64,000 nt of DNA from Streptosporangium album (GCF_014203795.1 NZ_JACHJU010000001.1:3596001-3660000), one strand, 5' to 3'; positions 1 through 11,977 are shown, counted from the first letter of the stretch. The notes: generated from the sequence alone by a model not told the origin. Made by a program: numbers and translations.

Positions 1-2062
1 CGGCACGGATGCGGCGCAGGTGGTAACGGTGACGCAGGTTCGGGTCCATGGTGAGCGCCTGTTCGGCCACCTCGGCCGCCTCGTCGAACCGGCCCAGCGC
101 CTCCAGGGCCTCGGCCCGGTTGTTGGAGATGAACGCGCCCCAGGCGCGGTAGCGGCCGTACTTCCTGGCCAGCCGCTCGCCTTCGAGTGCCAGCTCGATC
201 GCCTCGGCCGAGCGGCCCATGTTGTTCAGCGCGTCCACGTTGTTGGCGAGGGCGCGGAGGGTGATGCGGCCCGAGCCCACGCGCTCGCCGATCGCCTGGG
301 CGGTCGCGTTGACGGCGATCGTGGTGTCGAGGCGTCCGGCGATCGAGTGACCCATGGCGAGGTTGAGCAGCAGGTCGGCCTCCAGGCACTCGTCACCGTG
401 CTCGCGGGCGATCCGCAGCGCCTCCTCGGTGAGCGCCGTGCCCTCGGTCACCTCACCGCTGAACATCAGGCAGGAGCTCAGATGGGACAGCACATAGGCG
501 CGGTCCGGCCCCGGCTCGGGGACGAGCCTTTCCGCATAGCGGAGGTCGTCGAGCACTCCGGGCTTCCGTTTGAACATCTTGAACTGCGACCGCCGTACGA
601 CCAGCTCGGCCACCCGTGCGGGCGCCGTCCGCTCGTCGAGCTCCTCCAGCGCGGCTTTGACGAACCTGGTGCCCCGCTCGACCTCGCCGCAGGCGTGGGC
701 CGCCTCGGAAGCCTGCTCCAGAACCGTGGTGTGGTCCACGCCGATCCGCTCGGCGGCGTCGGGGACCTTGCTCCACAGGGTGAGCACCCGCTCCAGGAGT
801 TGCAGCTTCTCGTTGTAGGCGAAGGTCTTCGCGGCCTTGCCCGCCGCCTCCCAGGCGGAGATGAGGGCCCAGAGGTCGTCGCGGGCGGAGTACCAGTGGT
901 GGGCGATCTCGATGGCGGCACGGCCGCGCGGCACCAGCCCGCGATCCCTGCCGATCTCCTCGGCGAAGCGGGCGTGCATCCGTACGTGCTCGCCGGGCAG
1001 AAGTTCGTCGTGTACGGCCTCGCGGATCAGCGAGTGGCGGAAGGCGTAGGCGCGGCCGTCGGCGATCTGCAGCACGTTGGCGGAGATGGCGGGACGCAGC
1101 GCGTTCTCCAGGTCGACGTCGGACAGCCCGCTGACCGCGGCGAGCAGCTCGTGACCCACCCGGAGCCCGCCGGCGGCGGCGATGCGCAGCACCCGCTGGG
1201 TATCGTCGGGGAGCTGCTCGACGGAACCGATGATCAGGTCGTGCAGGGATTCGGGGAAGGAGCAGTCGCCCCCGCAGTCGACCAGTGCCTCGACGAACAG
1301 CGGGATGCCCTCGCTGCGCTGGAAAACCTTGTTGACCTGGGAGAACTCAGGGTTCGTGCCGAGGATGCCGGCCATCTGGGCGGCCACCTCGTCCTGGGTG
1401 AGCCGGGGCAGGTCCAGCCTGAGGACCCCGTCGACCCGGTTGAGCTCGGCGAGCACCGGCCGGAGCGGGTGCTGGCGGTGCAGGTCGTCGGAGCGGTAGG
1501 TGAGGATCATCAGGACCGGTGTGGTGCGCAGGTTCCGGCTGAGGAAGGCGATCAGGTCGCGGCTGGAACGGTCGGCCCAGTGGATGTCCTCGATGACGAG
1601 GATCACCGGGCGGCGTTCGGCCAGCCGCTCCAGCAGCGTGAGGATCTGTTCGAAGAGCCGGGCGCGGGCGGTGTCGCTCTCGATGTCGCCGCTGGGCTCG
1701 CCGAACTCGGGCAGCAGCCTGGCCAGGTCGCGTGCTCCGCCGTCCGGCAGCATCGCCGCGACCTTCTCGGCGCCGCACTCGCGGACGAGCTGACGGATGG
1801 CCGCGGTGAACGGAGCGTAGGCGAGACCTTCCGCGGACAGTTCCACGCAGCCGCCGATGAGCACATGAGCCCCGTCGGCGGCGGCCCGCTCGGCGAAGGA
1901 CCCGATCAGCCGGGTCTTGCCGACCCCCGCCTCGCCGCCGAGCAGGACGGCTGCGGCCGCGTTGGCGCGCGCCTGCTCGAAGGCCTCGGCCAGGCCCGCG
2001 AGCTCCGTCTCCCGCCCCACGAAGACGGGGCTTACCGCCCGACCCATCATGTCGTCCAGCAT
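1..2062 (-). CDS. LuxR/AAA-type ATP-binding transcriptional regulator, C-terminus outside window
   Basis: This is the N-terminal ~687 residues of a large STAND-type regulator; the reading frame is open from the ATG at 2062 to the left edge. A Walker A motif (GGEAGVGKTRL) lies at about residues 42-52 and a Walker B-like hydrophobic stretch ending in EDIHWAD near residue 155. The remainder is helical, alanine/leucine-rich and TPR-like, as in LuxR-family ATPases whose helix-turn-helix sits at the C-terminus. That part is not in the window, so the DNA-binding domain is inferred. Alternative ATG codons at 2050 and 2047 are possible. It is transcribed after the small gene at 2171-2332. Family call confident; target genes unknown. 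Confidence 0.85.
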   Translation of the reverse strand, partial: MLDDMMGRAVSPVFVGRETELAGLAEAFEQARANAAAAVLLGGEAGVGKTRLIGSFAERAAADGAHVLIGGCVELSAEGLAYAPFTAAIRQLVRECGAEKVAAMLPDGGARDLARLLPEFGEPSGDIESDTARARLFEQILTLLERLAERRPVILVIEDIHWADRSSRDLIAFLSRNLRTTPVLMILTYRSDDLHRQHPLRPVLAELNRVDGVLRLDLPRLTQDEVAAQMAGILGTNPEFSQVNKVFQRSEGIPLFVEALVDCGGDCSFPESLHDLIIGSVEQLPDDTQRVLRIAAAGGLRVGHELLAAVSGLSDVDLENALRPAISANVLQIADGRAYAFRHSLIREAVHDELLPGEHVRMHARFAEEIGRDRGLVPRGRAAIEIAHHWYSARDDLWALISAWEAAGKAAKTFAYNEKLQLLERVLTLWSKVPDAAERIGVDHTTVLEQASEAAHACGEVERGTRFVKAALEELDERTAPARVAELVVRRSQFKMFKRKPGVLDDLRYAERLVPEPGPDRAYVLSHLSSCLMFSGEVTEGTALTEEALRIAREHGDECLEADLLLNLAMGHSIAGRLDTTIAVNATAQAIGERVGSGRITLRALANNVDALNNMGRSAEAIELALEGERLARKYGRYRAWGAFISNNRAEALEALGRFDEAAEVAEQALTMDPNLRHRYHLRRIRA

Positions 2063-2170
2063 GTCATGCCCTATGTGTGCTATCGCTCTATTTATCGTTC
2101 AGCGAAAAGGCCTACGGGGGCTGAGAGGCCCGGCCGGACGGGAGGGGGCGGCCGGGCTCTCGTGACAGGG

Positions 2171-2332
2171 TCATGCCGGGATGATTTTGCCGAAGAGGCT
2201 CCGGCGGTGTCCTCCCGTGGAGCGGCTCTTCCTGGCCGTCTCGGCCTGGCGGGCGCGGCGGTAGTCGGCCGCCTCCTTGCGGAGCTCGATGGCGCGGTTG
2301 TCGATCATCTGGAGGTGAAGCTCGGGACTCAT
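2171..2332 (-). CDS. small basic hypothetical protein, 53 aa
   Basis: A 53-residue frame begins at ATG 2332, preceded by a good ribosome site (AAGGAGAA, about 6 bases upstream). The product begins MSPELHLQMIDNRA and becomes strongly basic (many Arg/Lys) with a hydrophobic tail ending GKIIPA. It has no signal peptide or transmembrane segment. I do not recognise the family. Short Arg-rich proteins of this form are common in actinomycetes. It lies upstream of, and co-directional with, the large ATPase regulator, separated by about 110 bases, so the two may share a promoter. Confidence 0.6.
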   Translation of the reverse strand: MSPELHLQMIDNRAIELRKEAADYRRARQAETARKSRSTGGHRRSLFGKIIPA

Positions 2333-2684
2333 GTCGAGTTCTCCTTGAGTGGTGCGATTCCCTTACACACTCAAGATTCGTCCTAAGGCCCCCACCCCCA
2401 CATCGGGCGGATGCCTTATCTACGGGTCGACTTCCGCCGTAGGACTACCTAGGTCCCGCCGGACGCCGCCTTAGGCGTGCCGGGACGTGCTCTCCGGGGT
2501 CGCCGATGATCTTGCTGGGCCACCGCATCCGCGCCCGGTACGGGGGTCCGGGGGTCCGTGGGGGCGGCGTCCGGCCATGGCCGCCGCCCACGTCGGCGAA
2601 TGTTGACGAAAATGATTGATGGGCCTGGGCGGTGTCCAGTTTGGAACTAATCACACCAGTCGGCATGCTGGAGAGGTGTCAACT
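2333..2684. other. intergenic region, divergent promoters presumed
   Basis: About 350 bases separate the minus-strand small gene from deoC. No convincing gene was found. An 8-bp palindrome ACCTAGGT lies near 2446 on the side of the minus-strand gene. The AT-richer stretch around 2600-2660 (tgttgacgaaaatgattgatg) is the likely deoC promoter region, but I cannot define exact -35/-10 boxes. Confidence 0.35.
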
Positions 2685-3623
2685 ATGACTACTCCGCTCG
2701 CCGACGTGGCCACGTCCAACGTCACGCTGCGAGCTTTCCTGCACGGCCTGCCCGGTGTCGACCGTGTGGGCGCCGACCAGCGGGCTGCGATGCTCGGCAC
2801 CCGATCGATCAAGACGACTGCCAAGGCGGAGGCCGTCGACCTGGCGATCCGCATGGTGGACCTGACGACCTTGGAGGGCGCCGACACGCCGGGCAAGGTC
2901 CGGGCGATGTGTGCCAAGGCGGTCCGTCCCGACCCGAGTGACCCGGCCGTACCCTCGGTGGCCGCGGTCTGCGTCTACCCCGACCTGGTGGCCCAGGCCG
3001 TCGCCGCGCTCGGCGGTTCCGGCGTGAAGGTGGCCAGCGTGGCCACCGCGTTTCCCAGCGGACGCTCGTCCCTGGAGGTCAAGGTCGCCGACACCGCCTT
3101 CGCGGTGGCGGCCGGGGCCGACGAGATCGACATGGTGATCGACCGGGGCGCGTTCCTCGCGGGCGACTACCTGAAGGTCTTCGAGGAGATCGCCGCGATC
3201 AAGGCCGCGTGCGGCGACGCGCACCTGAAGGTGATCCTGGAGACCGGTGAGCTCGCGACCTACGACAACGTACGGCGTGCGTCCTGGCTGGCCATGCTGG
3301 CCGGCGGCGACTTCATCAAGACCTCCACGGGCAAGGTGCAGCCCGCCGCGACCCCGCCGGTGACGCTGGTCATGCTGGAGGCGGTCCGTGACTTCCTCGC
3401 CGCGACGGGCCGCAAGGTCGGCGTGAAGCCGGCGGGCGGTATCCGGACCACCAAGGACGCCGTCAAGATGCTCGTCCTGGTCAACGAGACCGCCGGCGAG
3501 GGATGGCTGGACCCCGACTGGTTCCGCCTCGGCGCGTCCAGCCTGCTCAACGACCTGCTCATGCAGCGTCAGAAGATGGCCACCGGCCGGTACGCGGGCC
3601 CCGACTACTTCACCCTGGACTGA
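2685..3623 (+). CDS. deoC: deoxyribose-phosphate aldolase
   Basis: DeoC cleaves 2-deoxyribose-5-phosphate to glyceraldehyde-3-phosphate and acetaldehyde in deoxynucleoside catabolism; it is cytosolic. The 312-residue product carries the Schiff-base lysine in DFIKTSTGK (K212) and the second conserved lysine in GVKPAGGIR (K248). Class I aldolase signatures EIDMVIDRGA and LKVILETGEL precede them. ATG 2685 is chosen because GAGAGG lies 8 bases upstream; the in-frame extension from 2616 lacks conserved sequence. The N-terminus is about 50 residues longer than the E. coli enzyme, as in other actinobacteria. It is followed after 3 bases by an aldehyde dehydrogenase that could oxidise the aldehyde products. 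Confidence 0.97.
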   Translation: MTTPLADVATSNVTLRAFLHGLPGVDRVGADQRAAMLGTRSIKTTAKAEAVDLAIRMVDLTTLEGADTPGKVRAMCAKAVRPDPSDPAVPSVAAVCVYPDLVAQAVAALGGSGVKVASVATAFPSGRSSLEVKVADTAFAVAAGADEIDMVIDRGAFLAGDYLKVFEEIAAIKAACGDAHLKVILETGELATYDNVRRASWLAMLAGGDFIKTSTGKVQPAATPPVTLVMLEAVRDFLAATGRKVGVKPAGGIRTTKDAVKMLVLVNETAGEGWLDPDWFRLGASSLLNDLLMQRQKMATGRYAGPDYFTLD

Positions 3624-3626
3624 TCG

Positions 3627-5051
3627 ATGTTCGAATACGCACCGGCCCCCGAATCCCGCGACGTCGTCGACATCAAGTCGTCCTACGGCCTGTTCATCGG
3701 CGGCGAGTTCGCCGACGGGACGGGCACGTCCCTCAAGACGATCAACCCCGCGTCCGAGGAGGTCCTGGCCGAGGTGGCCGTCGCCTCCGCCGACGACGTG
3801 GACCGGGCCGTCCGGGCCGCACGCGAGGCGTTCGGCACCTGGTCGGCGATGCCCGGTTCCGAGCGGGCGAAATACCTGTTCAGGATCGCCCGCATCATTC
3901 AGGAGCGTGCGCGCGAGCTGGCCGTGCTGGAGACCCTGGACAACGGAAAGCCGATCCGCGAGTCCCGCGACGTCGACCTGCCGCTGGTCGCGGCGCACTT
4001 CTTCTACTACGCGGGCTGGGCCGACAAACTCGGCTACGCCGGGTACGGCCCGGACCCGAGGCCGCTCGGCGTCGCCGGCCAGGTCATCCCGTGGAACTTC
4101 CCGCTGCTCATGCTCGCGTGGAAGATCGCTCCCGCACTGGCCGCCGGCAACACCGTCGTCCTCAAGCCGGCCGAGACCACCCCGCTGAGCGCGCTGCTGT
4201 TCGCGGAGATCTGCCGGCAGGCCGACCTCCCGCCGGGCGTGGTCAACATCGTGACCGGCGCGGGCGAGACCGGCGCGGCCCTGGTGAACCACCCGGACGT
4301 GAACAAGGTCGCCTTCACCGGTTCCACCGAGGTCGGCCGTCTGATCGCCCGCTCCGTCGCCGGGTCGGACAAGAAGGTCACCCTGGAACTCGGCGGCAAG
4401 GCCGCCAACATCGTGTTCGACGACGCCGCACTCGACCAGGCCGTCGAGGGCATCGTCAACGGGATCTTCTTCAACCAGGGGCACGTCTGCTGCGCCGGCT
4501 CCCGCCTGCTGGTCCAGGAGTCGATCGCGACGGAGCTGCTCGACGCGCTGAAGCGGCGCCTCGGCACGCTGCGCCTGGGCGACCCGCTGGACAAGAACAC
4601 CGACATCGGGGCGATCAACTCCGCCGCCCAGCTCGCCAAGATCCGCGAGCTCTCCGACCTCGGCGAGGCGGAGGGCGCCGAGCGCTGGTCCCCGGTGTGC
4701 CCGCTGCCCGACAAGGGCTTCTGGTTCCCGCCGACGATCTTCACCGGCGTCGCCCAGTCGCACCGGATCGCCCGTGAGGAGGTCTTCGGCCCGGTCCTGT
4801 CCGTGCTGACCTTCCGCACCCCCGCCGAGGCTGTCGAGAAGGCCAACAACACCCCCTTCGGCCTGTCGGCGGGAGTGTGGACCGAGAAGGGCTCGCGCAT
4901 CCTGTGGATGGCGGACAGGCTCCGCGCGGGCGTCGTCTGGGCCAACACCTTCAACAAGTTCGACCCCACCTCCCCGTTCGGCGGCTACAAGGAGTCCGGA
5001 TACGGCAGGGAGGGCGGACGTCATGGGTTGGAGGCGTATCTCGATGTGTGA
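3627..5051 (+). CDS. NAD(P)-dependent aldehyde dehydrogenase
   Basis: This full-length (474 aa) aldehyde dehydrogenase should oxidise an aldehyde to the acid; acetaldehyde from DeoC is the obvious substrate by context. It has the cofactor-domain signatures PWNFPLLM and FTGSTEVGR, the general-base glutamate in LELGGK (about residue 254) and the catalytic cysteine in GHVCCAGSR (second Cys, about residue 289). The C-terminal SPFGGYKESGYGRE block is present. It starts 3 bases after the deoC stop, so translation is likely coupled. Substrate assignment is inference from the operon; the family is certain. Confidence 0.95.
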   Translation: MFEYAPAPESRDVVDIKSSYGLFIGGEFADGTGTSLKTINPASEEVLAEVAVASADDVDRAVRAAREAFGTWSAMPGSERAKYLFRIARIIQERARELAVLETLDNGKPIRESRDVDLPLVAAHFFYYAGWADKLGYAGYGPDPRPLGVAGQVIPWNFPLLMLAWKIAPALAAGNTVVLKPAETTPLSALLFAEICRQADLPPGVVNIVTGAGETGAALVNHPDVNKVAFTGSTEVGRLIARSVAGSDKKVTLELGGKAANIVFDDAALDQAVEGIVNGIFFNQGHVCCAGSRLLVQESIATELLDALKRRLGTLRLGDPLDKNTDIGAINSAAQLAKIRELSDLGEAEGAERWSPVCPLPDKGFWFPPTIFTGVAQSHRIAREEVFGPVLSVLTFRTPAEAVEKANNTPFGLSAGVWTEKGSRILWMADRLRAGVVWANTFNKFDPTSPFGGYKESGYGREGGRHGLEAYLDV

Positions 5052-5233
5052 CCATCGCGCGGCCGGACGCCGCGACCGCCGTGCCCAGAGCACCCGGGAC
5101 CACGACTTCGCGCGCGCCGGACGTCCGGCGCCACGGGGCTGGTTCGCGCACCGGTGCGGGGTCAGCCGCTGCGGTCAGATCTTCGTGCCGGCACGGCTGG
5201 CACAGCAGGAGAGCACGTGGAGAGGGCGGGGAG

Positions 5234-6115
5234 ATGAGTAAGGCGGAGCGGCCGAGTGGTCGCGAGCCCGTACGGCTGGCCGTACGCAAGACCTACAAGC
5301 TGTACATCGGCGGGGCGTTCCCGCGTTCGGAGAGCGGAAGGTCCTATGTCGTGACCTCCTCCAAGGGCGACTTCCTGGCCAACGCGTCGAAGGCCTCCCG
5401 CAAGGACGCCCGCGACGCCGTCTCCGCCGCGCGAAAGGCCTTCGGAGGCTGGTCGGGCGCGACCCCGTACAACCGGGGGCAGATCCTCTACCGCGTCGCA
5501 GAGATGCTGGAGAGCCGCCGGGCGCAGTTCGTCGCCGAGCTGACCGACACGGGCACCAAGAAGGCCGGGGACGTCGTGGACGCGGCCGTCGACCGGCTGG
5601 TCTGGTACGCCGGCTGGACCGACAAGATCGCCTCGGTGGTCGGGGCGACCAACCCGGTCGCCGGACCTTACTTCAACGTCTCCTCGCCGGAGCCGACCGG
5701 CGTGGTCGCGGTGGTCGCCCCGGACGAGCCCCTGCTCGGGCTCGTCTCGGTGATCGCCCCGGTGATCGCCACGGGCAACACCTGCGTCGTGATCGCCAGT
5801 GAGCGGGCACCGCTGCCCTCCATCACCCTGGCCGAGGTGCTCGCCACCTCCGACCTGCCCGGCGGCGTGGTCAACATCCTCACCGGCTCGGTCAGGGAGA
5901 TCGCTCCATGGCTGGCCGCGCACATGGACGTCAACGCCGTCGACCTGACCGGCGTCACCGACCCGGAGCTGGCGGTCAGGTGCGAGCAGGAGGCGGCGGA
6001 GAACCTCAAGCGCGTCCTGCGTCCCGCCGTGACCGACTGGTCGGCCGACCCCGGCACCAGACGCCTGACGGCCTTCCTGGAGACCAAGACCGTCTGGCAC
6101 CCCACCGGCGTCTGA
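5234..6115 (+). CDS. truncated aldehyde dehydrogenase-like protein lacking the catalytic cysteine
   Basis: The 293-residue product matches the N-terminal cofactor-binding half of aldehyde dehydrogenases: YIGGAFPRSESG, RRAQFVAEL, VVAPDEPLLG in place of the usual PWN(F/Y)P, and PGGVVNILTG. It stops shortly after the region where LELGGK and the catalytic cysteine would be, so neither is present. ATG 5234 has a purine-rich GGGGAG immediately upstream. It follows the active dehydrogenase after a 182-base gap. The frame is clean, which argues for a maintained non-catalytic paralogue rather than recent decay. It might stabilise or regulate the full-length enzyme; that is speculation. Confidence 0.85.
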   Translation: MSKAERPSGREPVRLAVRKTYKLYIGGAFPRSESGRSYVVTSSKGDFLANASKASRKDARDAVSAARKAFGGWSGATPYNRGQILYRVAEMLESRRAQFVAELTDTGTKKAGDVVDAAVDRLVWYAGWTDKIASVVGATNPVAGPYFNVSSPEPTGVVAVVAPDEPLLGLVSVIAPVIATGNTCVVIASERAPLPSITLAEVLATSDLPGGVVNILTGSVREIAPWLAAHMDVNAVDLTGVTDPELAVRCEQEAAENLKRVLRPAVTDWSADPGTRRLTAFLETKTVWHPTGV

Positions 6116-6403
6116 CGGGCCCGCCCGCCTCGGGCAGGGAGAGCCGGTAGCGGGCCGGGCGCCTCGTACGCCCGGCGGATCGTCTCCAGCGCCTCCTCGG
6201 CCACCTGGTCTTCGACGGCCTGTGGTCCGAGGGGGCGCACCCCCTGCCTCCGCCGGCATCGCCCGGGCGGTGAACATCTTCTGGACGACGGGGACCCTGC
6301 TCAAGGAGATACCGGGTGTTCCGGGGCGGGGCCCGGCTTCCCCGCGTCGGGCCGAGGTCCGTTCGCGCTGCGGTGGGCGGGTGTTCCGGCCGCAGGGGGA
6401 CCG
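6116..6403. other. intergenic region between convergent genes
   Basis: No gene is supported here. On the minus strand a short stretch around 6130-6300 has protein-like composition (EEALETIRRAYEA), but it is broken by frame changes and has no start context. It could be a decayed gene end. Transcription from both sides converges here. Confidence 0.25.
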
Positions 6404-7810
6404 TCAGTCGAGCGGGGCGTGGCGGAGCCAGGGGTGGGCGCTCTCCAACTGGGCGGCCAGGGCCAGGAGCTGTGACTCGCCGCCCGGGGCGGCGACGAGC
6501 TGGACGCCGATGGGCATGCCGGTGGAGTGCCAGCCGTACGGGATCGTCATGGCGGGCCAGCCGGCCATGTTCCAGGCCGCGGTGGCGGGGGCGTACGTCA
6601 GGTTGGTGCGCATGTTGGCCAGCAACCCGCGCCGGCCCCAGCGCTCGGCGGGCGGGGGGACGGCGGCGAGCGTCGGGGTGACGAGCACGTCGGCGTTGCC
6701 GAACCACTGGTCGGCCCCGTAGGCGCGCCAGCGGTCGCGGCCCGCCGAGCCGTCCATCCCGATACGGGCGAGCAGCCCGCCCATCCTCGACAGGGACCTG
6801 GTGCGCTGCTCCAGCCTGCGCGGGTCGAGCCCCTCCACATCCTGCCGGGCGCATGCCAGCCAGGTGGCGATCGTGGCGGAGCCGAGCCAGCCGGGCATCC
6901 GGGTGTCGTGATCCACCACGGTGTGGCCCGCGGTGCCGAGCGTGTCCGCCGCCTCGACCACCGCCCGCTGGAACTCGGCGTCCACCGTGAACCCCGGCGG
7001 CAGCGGCGCGGGGGCCACCGCGATCCGCAGCTTCATCGGCTCCGACGGGGTGAGCCCGCCCGGGTAGTCGTCGATGGCGCTGCCGAATTCGAGGGACTCG
7101 CTCTCGCCGGGCGTCGCCAGGGACATGTCGCCGGCCATCACCGCCAGTGCCAGGGCGAGGTCGGTCACGGTCGTGGCCAGCGGGCCGTTCTCCGCCATCC
7201 CGTGCCAGTCGTGCTCGGGCGCGGGGACCACCTCCTGGCCCGGCTTGATCGAGACGAGCCCGCAGCAGGCGGCCGGGATGCGCAGCGAGCCGAGCCCGTC
7301 GTTGCCCTGGGCCAGCGGGACCATCCCCGCGGCCACGGCCGCCGCGCTCCCGCTCGACGACCCGCCCGGAGTGCGTCTCAGGTCCCAGGGATTGCGCGTC
7401 ACGCCGTACACGCTGTCGGAGAACCCCGCCAGGCACAGCTCCGGCACGTTGGTGATCCCCACGACCACCGCGCCCGCCGCCCTGAGCCTGGTCACCACCG
7501 GATGATCCTCGGTGGCGGCGGCGTTCGACGTCGCCGCCGACCCGTTACGCGTCGCCTCACCCCGGACCGCGACGTTGTCCTTGATCGCGACGGGCACCCC
7601 GGCGAGCGGCAGCCCTGCCAGGTCGTCCCGCCCCTGTACGGCCCACGCCTCGGCGAGCGCCCGCTCGGCGCGGACCTTGCGGAACGCCCCGATGCGCCCG
7701 TCATACTTGGCGATCGTCTGAAGATGCTCCTCGACGACCGCCGGCGCGGTGGCCCTCCCCCGTCGTACGGCCTCCGCGATCTCCGCTGCGGACTTTCCCA
7801 CCCACGACAT
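6404..7810 (-). CDS. amidase signature family protein
   Basis: A 468-residue amidase-signature enzyme, expected to hydrolyse an amide C-N bond through a Ser-cisSer-Lys triad. The lysine lies in VAIKDNV (K77), the glycine/serine signature GGSSSGSA at 149-156, and the nucleophile in GSLRIPA (S175). The canonical DGGGSIR is DGLGSLR here, a small departure. ATG 7810 gives the typical N-terminus MSWVGKSAAEI; an in-frame TTG at 7861 overlaps the stop of the upstream gene by 4 bases and is an alternative coupled start. It lies downstream of the SPFH/ribbon-helix-helix pair, possibly in the same operon. Substrate unknown. Confidence 0.9.
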   Translation of the reverse strand: MSWVGKSAAEIAEAVRRGRATAPAVVEEHLQTIAKYDGRIGAFRKVRAERALAEAWAVQGRDDLAGLPLAGVPVAIKDNVAVRGEATRNGSAATSNAAATEDHPVVTRLRAAGAVVVGITNVPELCLAGFSDSVYGVTRNPWDLRRTPGGSSSGSAAAVAAGMVPLAQGNDGLGSLRIPAACCGLVSIKPGQEVVPAPEHDWHGMAENGPLATTVTDLALALAVMAGDMSLATPGESESLEFGSAIDDYPGGLTPSEPMKLRIAVAPAPLPPGFTVDAEFQRAVVEAADTLGTAGHTVVDHDTRMPGWLGSATIATWLACARQDVEGLDPRRLEQRTRSLSRMGGLLARIGMDGSAGRDRWRAYGADQWFGNADVLVTPTLAAVPPPAERWGRRGLLANMRTNLTYAPATAAWNMAGWPAMTIPYGWHSTGMPIGVQLVAAPGGESQLLALAAQLESAHPWLRHAPLD

Positions 7811-7857
7811 GCACTGAGTGTCGTCTGGCGGATGCGTTAACGGAAGCTTCTCACATC

Positions 7858-8088
7858 TCAATCAGATGACTTGTCCGGCTCGTTGGCGTTATCCCGCTCT
7901 GTCACGTCGTCTCGCCCGGCCGGCTCCCGCTCGTCCCGCCTGATGTCGCGGCCGGCTCCCCGCAGGGCCAGGCGCAGCGCGTACTCGAGCTGGGCGTTGA
8001 CGCTCCGCAGGTCGTCGGCCGCCCATCTGGCCACCGCATCGTAGACGGCGGGGTCGAGCCTGAGCAGGACCTTTTTGCGCTCAGGCAT
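7858..8088 (-). CDS. ribbon-helix-helix (Arc-like) DNA-binding protein
   Basis: A 76-residue protein opening [19 protein letters not shown], a classic ribbon-helix-helix pattern: a basic beta strand (KKVLLRLDP) then two short helices ([25 protein letters not shown]). The tail is charged and disordered. Its start overlaps the stop of the SPFH gene by 8 bases, so translation is coupled. Small Arc-like proteins commonly autoregulate their operon, and a 26-bp palindrome upstream of the SPFH gene is a plausible operator. Despite the RHH fold there is no toxin gene next to it, so an antitoxin label is not justified. Confidence 0.8.
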   Translation of the reverse strand: MPERKKVLLRLDPAVYDAVARWAADDLRSVNAQLEYALRLALRGAGRDIRRDEREPAGRDDVTERDNANEPDKSSD

Positions 8089-8932
8089 ACAGACTGCCGG
8101 CGTTGACCACCGGCTGGATCGCCCGGTCGCCGCACAGGACGACCAGCAGATTGGACACCATCTGTGCCTTGCGCTCCTCGTCGAGATCCACGACGCCCTC
8201 CTCGGCCAGCCTGTTCAATGCGAGCTGCACCATTCCTACCGCGCCCGCGACGATCTGCGTGCGCGCCGCGACGACCTGGGTGGCCTGCTGGCGGACCAGC
8301 ATCGCCTGGGCGATCTCCGGTGCGTAGGCGAGATGGGTGATCCGGGCCTCCAGCACCTCCACACCGGCCAGGTGGGTGCGCTCGCTCAGCTCGGCGGTGA
8401 GCTCGGCGGCCACCTCGGTGCCGTCACGCAGGCTGGTGCCGCCCTCCTCGTGGCCGTCATAGGGGTGGGTGGTGGCCAGGTGCCGGACGGCCGCCTCGGA
8501 CTGGATCGCCACGTAGTTCTCGTAGTCGTCGACGGAGAAGGCGGCCGTGGCGGTGTCGACCACCTTGTAGACCACGACGGCCGCGATCTCCACGGGGTTG
8601 CCGTCGGCGTCGTTCACCTTGAGCTTGGCCGTCTCGAAGTTGCGCACCCGCAGGGTGATCCGCCGCTTGCTGGTGAACGGCAGCACCCACTGGAAGCCCG
8701 CGTCGTTCACCGACCCGACGTAGCGGCCCAGGAACTGCACCACCTTCGCCTCGTTCGGGTTGATCACCACGAAGCCGGTGCACACGATCATCGCGACGAC
8801 CCCCCACAGGATCGCGGCGGCGGGTAGCAGTGTCGTGTCGGCCGCCTGGGTGGCCGCGGCCATGGCGATCCCGAGGACCACCAGCCCGGCCAGAACGGCG
8901 AATCCGTTGATCCGGAAGGCACGTCGTTCCAT
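8081..8932 (-). CDS. SPFH/Band 7 domain membrane protein
   Basis: A 283-residue SPFH (stomatin/prohibitin/flotillin/HflK) protein with two N-terminal hydrophobic segments (about 11-31 and 36-57), then the conserved start of the SPFH domain ([19 protein letters not shown]) and the repeat-rich region [17 protein letters not shown]. Such proteins oligomerise on membranes and organise or stabilise other membrane proteins. ATG 8932 is chosen because conserved sequence starts there (MERRAF) behind a purine-rich AGAGGCGGG. The gene is translationally coupled to the downstream RHH gene. Partners are not evident; the operon with an RHH repressor suggests stress-inducible expression. Confidence 0.9.
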   Translation of the reverse strand: MERRAFRINGFAVLAGLVVLGIAMAAATQAADTTLLPAAAILWGVVAMIVCTGFVVINPNEAKVVQFLGRYVGSVNDAGFQWVLPFTSKRRITLRVRNFETAKLKVNDADGNPVEIAAVVVYKVVDTATAAFSVDDYENYVAIQSEAAVRHLATTHPYDGHEEGGTSLRDGTEVAAELTAELSERTHLAGVEVLEARITHLAYAPEIAQAMLVRQQATQVVAARTQIVAGAVGMVQLALNRLAEEGVVDLDEERKAQMVSNLLVVLCGDRAIQPVVNAGSLYA

Positions 8933-8946
8933 GAGTCCCGCCTCTG

Positions 8947-8972
8947 CTATCGAAGTGATATCACTAAGATAG
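8947..8972. promoter_or_regulatory. 26-bp palindromic operator upstream of the SPFH gene
   Basis: The core AGTGATATCACT (8954-8965) is a perfect 12-bp palindrome, and outer arms CTATC (8947-8951) and GATAG (8968-8972) extend the symmetry with two unpaired bases between. It sits 15-40 bases upstream of the SPFH start codon, where a repressor would block the promoter. The Arc-like protein encoded in the same operon is the obvious candidate ligand (inference). Confidence 0.7.
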
Positions 8973-9070
8973 CTCACCGGGTGCGGTCGTGCGCAAATCA
9001 ATCGATCCGCGGACACGGAAGACGCGCCTTGCGAACCATGCCGATCAGCGGGAAGTCCGAGTCGTCAGGT

Positions 9071-11725
<2,655 letters not shown>

Positions 11726-11977
11726 CCTGCCAGTCTCCCCGAGACCGGCGGCCCGCGTGTCCCCAGGACCGTACGCACCCGGCCACCACGCCGGCGGCAG
11801 GGACGACGATTGCAGGAGGTGGCGATATCCCTCAAGAAAAACCCTCTGAATGGGATGCTGGGACGTTTTCATTTATCATGAGTTGCGCATTTTTCTGCCG
11901 CTGAGATAGGGGTGGGATGCGCCCATCTCGGCGACCGGGATCTGGCGGGCGGTTCGTTCTCGATGTGGGAGGACATG

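Noticed and set aside
20..2386. 788-codon open frame on the plus strand
   Set aside because: It is antisense to the ATPase regulator; the opposite frame has Walker motifs and runs to the edge. High GC keeps antisense frames open.
2679..5093. 804-codon minus-strand frame over deoC and the aldehyde dehydrogenase
   Set aside because: Antisense shadow; the plus-strand genes carry complete catalytic motifs.
7858..8932. Toxin-antitoxin pair (RHH protein as antitoxin)
   Set aside because: The coupled partner is a SPFH membrane protein with no nuclease or kinase motif, so a TA label has no support.
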